Origin: Cutibacterium sp.
GTDB taxonomy: Bacteria; Actinomycetota; Actinomycetes; Propionibacteriales; Propionibacteriaceae
Assembly: GCF_030525615.1 (NCBI RefSeq)
Contig: NZ_JAUNEJ010000001.1
Location: 372,001-436,000 of the forward strand
DNA: 64,000 nt
Reading direction: 5' to 3'
Both the position numbers and the translations under genes were made by a program. Of the stretch, positions 59,514 through 64,000 are shown in pieces; the stretch's first letter is position 1; the number at the start of each line of letters is the position of its first letter. Under the pieces are notes generated by a model. It was not told the origin of the DNA. It saw only the letters and a program-made list of their open reading frames with translations, and did not search any database.

Positions 59514-59864
59514 ATGAGTACTCAAGCGTATGAGTGGGATGTTGACACGACGACCAGTCGGCAAGGTGACCTGATCGTCGGGCCATGGCAGGATGAACTG
59601 GCCGAACCGGTGGTCGTCATAGATCGTCGGAAGTTGATGGCGGGGTGCCCTGGCGCTGTTGCGAGCCGTGAGTGGGTGCGTGATCGGTTCTGGGATGTCG
59701 CTGTGATAGCTACCGTCGCCGTGATGGTTGTTGGTGTGATTTTGTCCCTGGCGCGCCTTGGTCAGGTGTGGCAGGGCAACCTTGAGAGCGATCACTCCGA
59801 TACGACTGCCGTCGTTCAGACTGCTGGACATCAGTCGGGTGATCTGTCCGATGTGAAGTCCTGA
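59514..59864 (+). CDS. Small single-pass membrane protein
   Basis: 116 residues with one hydrophobic segment (DVAVIATVAVMVVGVILSLA) near residues 62-82, flanked by charged tails. No LysM or other domain. It takes the position of Rv2719c (a cell-wall hydrolase that inhibits division) between lexA and nrdR in mycobacteria, but has no recognisable hydrolase domain. ATG 59514 has GAGAGG upstream. Confidence 0.65.
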   Translation: MSTQAYEWDVDTTTSRQGDLIVGPWQDELAEPVVVIDRRKLMAGCPGAVASREWVRDRFWDVAVIATVAVMVVGVILSLARLGQVWQGNLESDHSDTTAVVQTAGHQSGDLSDVKS

Positions 59865-59940
59865 TGGTGAAGTGATCTGCAGCATGTCTCGCGTGGCGGC
59901 TTGACGGAAGAGCAAACCACATCCTCGATGATTCCCATCG

Positions 59941-59987
59941 ACACCAGATGTTGTGGTAGGTGATCTTGCTATCCCTACAAGTTGTGT
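59941..59987 (+). promoter_or_regulatory. Two NrdR-box-like sites upstream of nrdR
   Basis: ACACCAGATGTTGTGG (59941-59956) and TCCCTACAAGTTGTGT (59972-59987) match the NrdR box (ACACWATATWTTGTGT type) at about 12 and 11 of 16 positions. Start-to-start distance is 31 bases, the spacing known for paired NrdR boxes. 76 bases upstream of the nrdR ATG. Confidence 0.6.
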
Positions 59988-60062
59988 TTTTGGTCCAAAG
60001 TTGGAGTAGTCTTCTGGATCGACGGCACATGAGCCGTACAGAGGTCAGGGAAGGAGGCGACG

Positions 60063-60569
60063 ATGCGCTGCCCGTTCTGTCACCATGACGACTCCCGAGT
60101 CCTGGACTCCCGAGTGTGTGAAGACGGCACTGCGATCCGTAGGAGACGGCAGTGTCCGGTGTGTGAACGACGGTTCACCACCATCGAACGCATGCAGATG
60201 ACGGTTCACAAACGCAATGGCATCGAAGAACCTTTTTCCCGAGACAAAGTGATTCGTGGGGTGCGCAATGCGTGCAAGGGACGCCCAGTCACGGATGCGG
60301 ATCTGGCCTTGCTGGGACAACGCGTCGAGGATGGTCTTCGGGCCAGGGGAGTCGCGGAGATTCCCAGTGACGAGATTGGGCTGGCGATTCTGGGTCCACT
60401 TCGAGAGCTGGACCCCATCGCGTATCTGCGATTCGCGAGTGTGTATCTGAACTACGACACTATTGATGACTTTGCCGCTGAGATCGATCGGTTGCGCGAC
60501 GAGTCCCCTGAAAAAACGCGGTCCTCGGGCCACAAGCAGCCTTCGAAGCAGGACGAACCGCTGTTCTGA
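60063..60569 (+). CDS. nrdR: Transcriptional repressor NrdR
   Basis: 168 residues. Zinc ribbon [13 protein letters not shown] and [16 protein letters not shown], then an ATP-cone with [19 protein letters not shown]. Represses ribonucleotide reductase genes when dATP is high. Transcribed toward nrdJ, 81 bases downstream, as in the nrdRJ operon of Streptomyces. Likely autoregulated via the sites above. Confidence 0.95.
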   Translation: MRCPFCHHDDSRVLDSRVCEDGTAIRRRRQCPVCERRFTTIERMQMTVHKRNGIEEPFSRDKVIRGVRNACKGRPVTDADLALLGQRVEDGLRARGVAEIPSDEIGLAILGPLRELDPIAYLRFASVYLNYDTIDDFAAEIDRLRDESPEKTRSSGHKQPSKQDEPLF

Positions 60570-60650
60570 CGAGCTGCAGCCAGGTGCGCCTGAGTTCACA
60601 GCGACTACCGAAACTAAAGACGATTAAAAGACGAATATCTAGAGGGAGCC

Positions 60651-63506
60651 ATGACCGAGAGCAAGTCCGCACCAAGCAGGACCAGCCGCCCCAAAGGGCT
60701 GCACGTCGAGCGCATTTTCAGCACCGAGGGCGTCCATCCCTATGACGAGGTGACGTGGGAGCGCCGCGATGTCGTTCAGACGAACTGGCGCACCGGTGAT
60801 GTGGTCTTCGAACAGGATGGGGTTGAGTTTCCCGACTTTTGGAGCGTCAACGCCTCGACGATCGTCACGAATAAGTACTTCCGCGGCGCCCTTGGTACCC
60901 CCGCCCGTGAGGACAGTCTGAAGACCCTCATCAACCGTGTCGTCAACGCTTACGTGACGTCCGGACGTGAAAACGGATATTTCGCATCCGATGAGGACGC
61001 CAAGGTCTTCGGTGAGGAGCTGACCTGGCTGTTGGTTCACCAGTACTTCAGCTTTAACTCCCCGGTGTGGTTCAACGTCGGTACGACGAGTCCTCAGCAG
61101 GTCAGCGCCTGCTTTATCCTCTCGGTGGATGATTCCATGGAGTCGATCCTCAACTGGTACCGGGAAGAGGGATTCATCTTTAAAGGTGGTTCTGGGGCCG
61201 GGCTCAATATCTCCCGTATTCGTTCTTCTAAGGAGTTGTTGAGCTCCGGAGGTACCGCTTCCGGTCCGGTGTCCTTCATGCGTGGTGCCGACGCCTCGGC
61301 GGGAACCATCAAGTCCGGAGGCGCAACCCGCCGCGCTGCCAAGATGGTCGTCCTCGACATCGATCACCCCGATGTTGAGGAGTTCATTGAGACTAAGGCG
61401 CGTGAAGAGGACAAGATTCGTGCTTTGCGCGACGCCGGGTTCGACATGGATCTGGGTGGTCGAGACATCGTCAGCGTCCAGTACCAGAACGCCAATAACT
61501 CGGTACGTGTTTCGGATGCCTTCATGACAGCTGTCGAGCAGGGCAAGCCTTTCGGACTGACTTCTCGCACTGAGCCAGGCAAGGTGCTCGAGACCGTTGA
61601 CGCCAGGGAATTGTTCGGCAAGATTGCCCAGGCCGCATGGGAGTGCGCCGACCCGGGTCTGCAATATGACGACACCATCAATGCTTGGCACACGACCCCG
61701 AACAGTGGCCGAATCAACGCCTCCAACCCATGTTCGGAGTACATGAGTCTGGACAATTCCTCGTGTAACCTGGCCAGCCTCAACCTGCTGAAGTTCCTCG
61801 ACCAGGACGATCACTTCGACGTCGAGAGGTTCACCAAGGCTGTTGAGTTGGTCATCACTGCGATGGACATTTCTGTCTGCTTTGCAGACTTCCCGACCGA
61901 GGCCATCGGAGAAACCACCCGTAAGTTCCGGCAGCTTGGAATCGGATATGCCAACCTGGGTGCCCTTCTCATGGCCTTGGGCCTGGGATATGACTCTGAC
62001 GGCGGTCGTGCGTTGGCCGCTGCCATCACTTCCCTCATGACCGGTGTTTCCTACCGACGCTCCGCCGAGTTGGCGGCCATTGTCGGTCCTTACGCTGGGT
62101 ATGCCGAGAACGCCGAGCCGCACCAAGCCGTCATGGCCAAGCATCGCGACGCCAACCGTCAGGTCCATCCGCTACACGACAACGACACCGCCGTGCTGGC
62201 GGCTGCCAAGGCCGAATGGGACAAGGTTGTCGAACTGGGGCGCTCCAACGGTTTTCGTAACGCTCAGGCATCGGTGCTGGCCCCGACCGGCACCATCGGC
62301 TTCATGATGGACTGCGACACCACTGGCATTGAGCCGGACTTCTCACTGGTGAAATTCAAGAAGATGGTTGGCGGCGGTTCCATGCAGATCGTCAATCAGA
62401 CTGTGCCGCGAGCTCTCAAGAATCTCGGTTACACCCCGGAGCAGTCTGAGAAGATCGTGGCGTACATCTCCGACAACGGCACGGTCGTGGGAGCCCCAGA
62501 ACTCGACGAGGCCCATTACGAGGTCTTTGACTGCGCTATGGGTACTCGCTTCATCGCCCCGATGGGTCACGTGCGGATGATGGCTGCCGTTCAGCCTTTC
62601 CTGTCCGGTGCCATCTCCAAGACTGTCAATCTACCGGAGTCCTCCACCGTCGAGGACATCGCAAATGTCTATATGGAGGGTTGGAAGCTCGGTCTCAAGG
62701 CCTTGGCTGTGTACCGGGACAACTGCAAGGTTGGGCAGCCTCTGTCTGAGGTCAAGAAGAAGGACGAGGAGAAGAAGGCCGAGCCGGAAGTTCGTATCGA
62801 GTACCGTCCGCGCCGTCAGCGCCTACCGAAGTCGCGCATGGGCCGTACCACGAGCTTCCAGGTCTCGGGAGCTGGCGGTTACCTCACGACAGGTGCTTAT
62901 GATTCCGGTCGCCTGGGTGAGATCTTCCTCAAGCTCGGCAAACAGGGGTCGACTCTCGCCGGTGTCATGGACGCTTTCTCCATCGCGGTGTCCATCGGTC
63001 TGCAGTATGGTGTGCCGCTGGAGTCCTTCGTCCAGAAATTCTCCAACCTCAAGTTTGAGCCAGCAGGGATGACGGATGACCCGGACATTCGCATTGCGTC
63101 GTCGATCATTGACTACGTGTTCCGTCGTCTGGCCTTGGACTACTTGGACTTCGACGAGCGCGCCGAGCTGGGCATTTACACCGCAGCTGAACGGGCCCGG
63201 TATGTCGAGACCGGCTCCTACCTGTCCGATGAGGAGGAAAGTGAGCTCATCGACTCCGAGACCCTCAAGGACACTGCGGCCGATCGCGTCAGGGTACATG
63301 AGGACGGTGCCAATCAGCCTGGGCTCTTCGCAGCCCAGGAGACCGTGGAGCGAGTCGGTGGTGCCCATACCAGTGCTGAGCTGCTCGAAGATCAGATGGG
63401 CCGCGAGGTCGATGCGCCGTTGTGCATGACCTGCGGAACAAAGATGCGTCCGTCAGGTTCCTGCTATGTCTGTGAGGGCTGCGGGTCTACCAGCGGCTGC
63501 AGCTGA
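60651..63506 (+). CDS. nrdJ: Vitamin B12-dependent (class II) ribonucleotide reductase
   Basis: 951 residues. Substrate and radical-site regions are NSPVWFNVGTTSPQQVSACF, GGSGAGLNISRIRSS, NPCSEYMSLDNSSCNLASLN and ASVLAPTGTIGFMMDCDT. The C-terminus ends with a Cys-rich cluster (CMTCGTKMRPSGSCYVCEGC) that re-reduces the active site. Works with or without oxygen using adenosylcobalamin. AGAGGGAG precedes ATG 60651. No B12 riboswitch was recognised upstream. Confidence 0.96.
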   Translation: MTESKSAPSRTSRPKGLHVERIFSTEGVHPYDEVTWERRDVVQTNWRTGDVVFEQDGVEFPDFWSVNASTIVTNKYFRGALGTPAREDSLKTLINRVVNAYVTSGRENGYFASDEDAKVFGEELTWLLVHQYFSFNSPVWFNVGTTSPQQVSACFILSVDDSMESILNWYREEGFIFKGGSGAGLNISRIRSSKELLSSGGTASGPVSFMRGADASAGTIKSGGATRRAAKMVVLDIDHPDVEEFIETKAREEDKIRALRDAGFDMDLGGRDIVSVQYQNANNSVRVSDAFMTAVEQGKPFGLTSRTEPGKVLETVDARELFGKIAQAAWECADPGLQYDDTINAWHTTPNSGRINASNPCSEYMSLDNSSCNLASLNLLKFLDQDDHFDVERFTKAVELVITAMDISVCFADFPTEAIGETTRKFRQLGIGYANLGALLMALGLGYDSDGGRALAAAITSLMTGVSYRRSAELAAIVGPYAGYAENAEPHQAVMAKHRDANRQVHPLHDNDTAVLAAAKAEWDKVVELGRSNGFRNAQASVLAPTGTIGFMMDCDTTGIEPDFSLVKFKKMVGGGSMQIVNQTVPRALKNLGYTPEQSEKIVAYISDNGTVVGAPELDEAHYEVFDCAMGTRFIAPMGHVRMMAAVQPFLSGAISKTVNLPESSTVEDIANVYMEGWKLGLKALAVYRDNCKVGQPLSEVKKKDEEKKAEPEVRIEYRPRRQRLPKSRMGRTTSFQVSGAGGYLTTGAYDSGRLGEIFLKLGKQGSTLAGVMDAFSIAVSIGLQYGVPLESFVQKFSNLKFEPAGMTDDPDIRIASSIIDYVFRRLALDYLDFDERAELGIYTAAERARYVETGSYLSDEEESELIDSETLKDTAADRVRVHEDGANQPGLFAAQETVERVGGAHTSAELLEDQMGREVDAPLCMTCGTKMRPSGSCYVCEGCGSTSGCS

Positions 63507-63523
63507 TCTGATGGTGTGTGGTT

Positions 63524-63551
63524 GGGGGTACAGCCGGAATGCTGTGCCCCC
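63524..63551 (+). terminator. Hairpin after nrdJ
   Basis: GGGGGTACAGC (63524-63534) pairs with GCTGTGCCCCC (63541-63551) with one wobble and a six-base loop, 18 bases after the stop. No T-tract. Confidence 0.65.
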
Positions 63552-63710
63552 CACCCGCCGTCATATCAGGGTCGTTGCCCCGGCGCGTTTGTCCAACACT
63601 GGATTCATGAGGGTGCCGAGCTGTTGCGGTTCATGAGGTTGTTGACACTGCCGGGGTGACACGAGAAGTTCCAGCTGCACATATGCCTCCTGACCGACTA
63701 GGTTGCAAGC

Positions 63711-64000
63711 ATGGAAGAGCAACCAGACTTCGCGTTCGATCCGGACCGCAGCACAGCACAGGCCTGGGGTCAGTTCACCGAGCGTCTGGCTGAGGTCGTC
63801 TCCGTCATTGACGACGATGGCGAGTTGACGATTTCGACCTTGTCAGCGCACAACGACCCCACGCCTTTCATTCGCTTTGTGCAGGACGACCCCGGTCTCA
63901 GCAATGACACTGCGATGATCCTGGCCGAGGCCTCCAGCAATAGCTGCCTGCCAGACAGGTCCCAGCTCACTTCCGGTCAGCTTGACGGGTTGAGGGCGCT
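63711..64000 (+). CDS. TY-Chap/YbjN-like protein (cut by right edge)
   Basis: The first 96 residues are visible from ATG 63711: AWGQFTERLAEVVSVIDDDG, a beta-rich middle with FIRFVQDDPG, and SNSCLPDRSQLTSGQLDGLR at the edge. This fits the N-terminal TY-Chap domain of actinobacterial YbjN-like putative chaperones (LP...LTPxQxxxLRxLGW end). No clear AGGAGG site. The 204 bases before it hold the nrdJ hairpin only. Confidence 0.55.
   Translation, partial: MEEQPDFAFDPDRSTAQAWGQFTERLAEVVSVIDDDGELTISTLSAHNDPTPFIRFVQDDPGLSNDTAMILAEASSNSCLPDRSQLTSGQLDGLRA

Noticed and set aside
59254-59586. Upstream extension of the LexA-type protein
   Set aside because: About 110 residues without conservation, overlapping the divergent promoter region.
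60639-62168. Long open frame antisense to nrdJ (509 codons)
   Set aside because: Shadow of a conserved gene; no motif, typical of high-GC third positions.

Overview
The window is a high-GC actinobacterial chromosome segment, most likely from Cutibacterium (Propionibacterium). This is inferred from protein content and gene order, not from a database search. Typical actinobacterial neighbourhoods are present: aceE, a FasR-type regulator and fabD-fabH-acpP-fabF; pgsA-cinA-clgR followed by DUF3046-recA-recX; miaB, miaA, dapF, hflX, then a LexA-type repressor, nrdR and nrdJ. PyrDB/PyrK and B12-dependent NrdJ fit an anaerobic or microaerophilic lifestyle.

Layout. 0-1.4 kb: pdxS (cut by the left edge) and pdxT. 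1.5-4.7 kb: an ArsB/SLC13-type permease, tRNA-Met, a HAD phosphatase running antisense into that tRNA, and a Ser/Pro-rich membrane protein. 4.9-9.8 kb: a MoxR-DUF58-VWA-VWA cluster and a YggS protein. 9.8-20.8 kb: DUF3145, the type II fatty acid synthase operon, a PanE-like reductase with a NifX-like partner, a dead sugar transporter, a FasR-like regulator, aceE and DUF3052. 20.8-22.5 kb: nicotinamidase and an aldo-keto reductase. 22.5-32.9 kb: a complete UMP operon, pyrR-pyrB-pyrC-carA-carB-pyrK-pyrD-pyrF-pyrE, with a PyrR-type RNA leader. 33-41.8 kb: a fructosamine-kinase-like protein, rimO, pgsA, cinA, clgR, a DeoR regulator, recA, recX and RNase Y.

Two stretches look foreign. About 42.86-47.33 kb is AT-rich. 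It holds a secreted protein, small membrane and peptide ORFs, a two-component system, a pair of CCGAC-N4-GTCGG palindromes, a 19-bp iteron-like array and ISL3-like ends. About 48.97-52.71 kb holds a small XRE regulator and a DUF2326-type ATPase lacking its N-terminus, head to head with a DUF1906 glycosidase-like gene that also seems to lack its N-terminus. A lipoprotein and a decayed ISL3 transposase follow, and an imperfect 22-bp direct repeat flanks the segment.

52.7-64 kb returns to core genes: an orphan MT0933-type antitoxin, miaA, dapF, hflX, a DinG-like helicase, the LexA-type repressor, a small membrane protein, nrdR with two NrdR-box-like sites 31 bp apart, nrdJ and the start of a TY-Chap/YbjN-like gene.

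The most notable observation is that the protein at the lexA locus is clearly LexA-like but has Gly for the catalytic Ser, Arg for the catalytic Lys, and no Ala-Gly cleavage site. Upstream of recA no GAAC-N4-GTTC box was seen, but a weak RecA-NDp-like promoter was, with clgR nearby. Together these suggest a rewired DNA-damage response. Other points are recX with no ordinary start codon (probably CTG overlapping the recA stop), a HAD gene whose stop lies in the tRNA anticodon loop, and CarA with Asp in place of the triad Glu.
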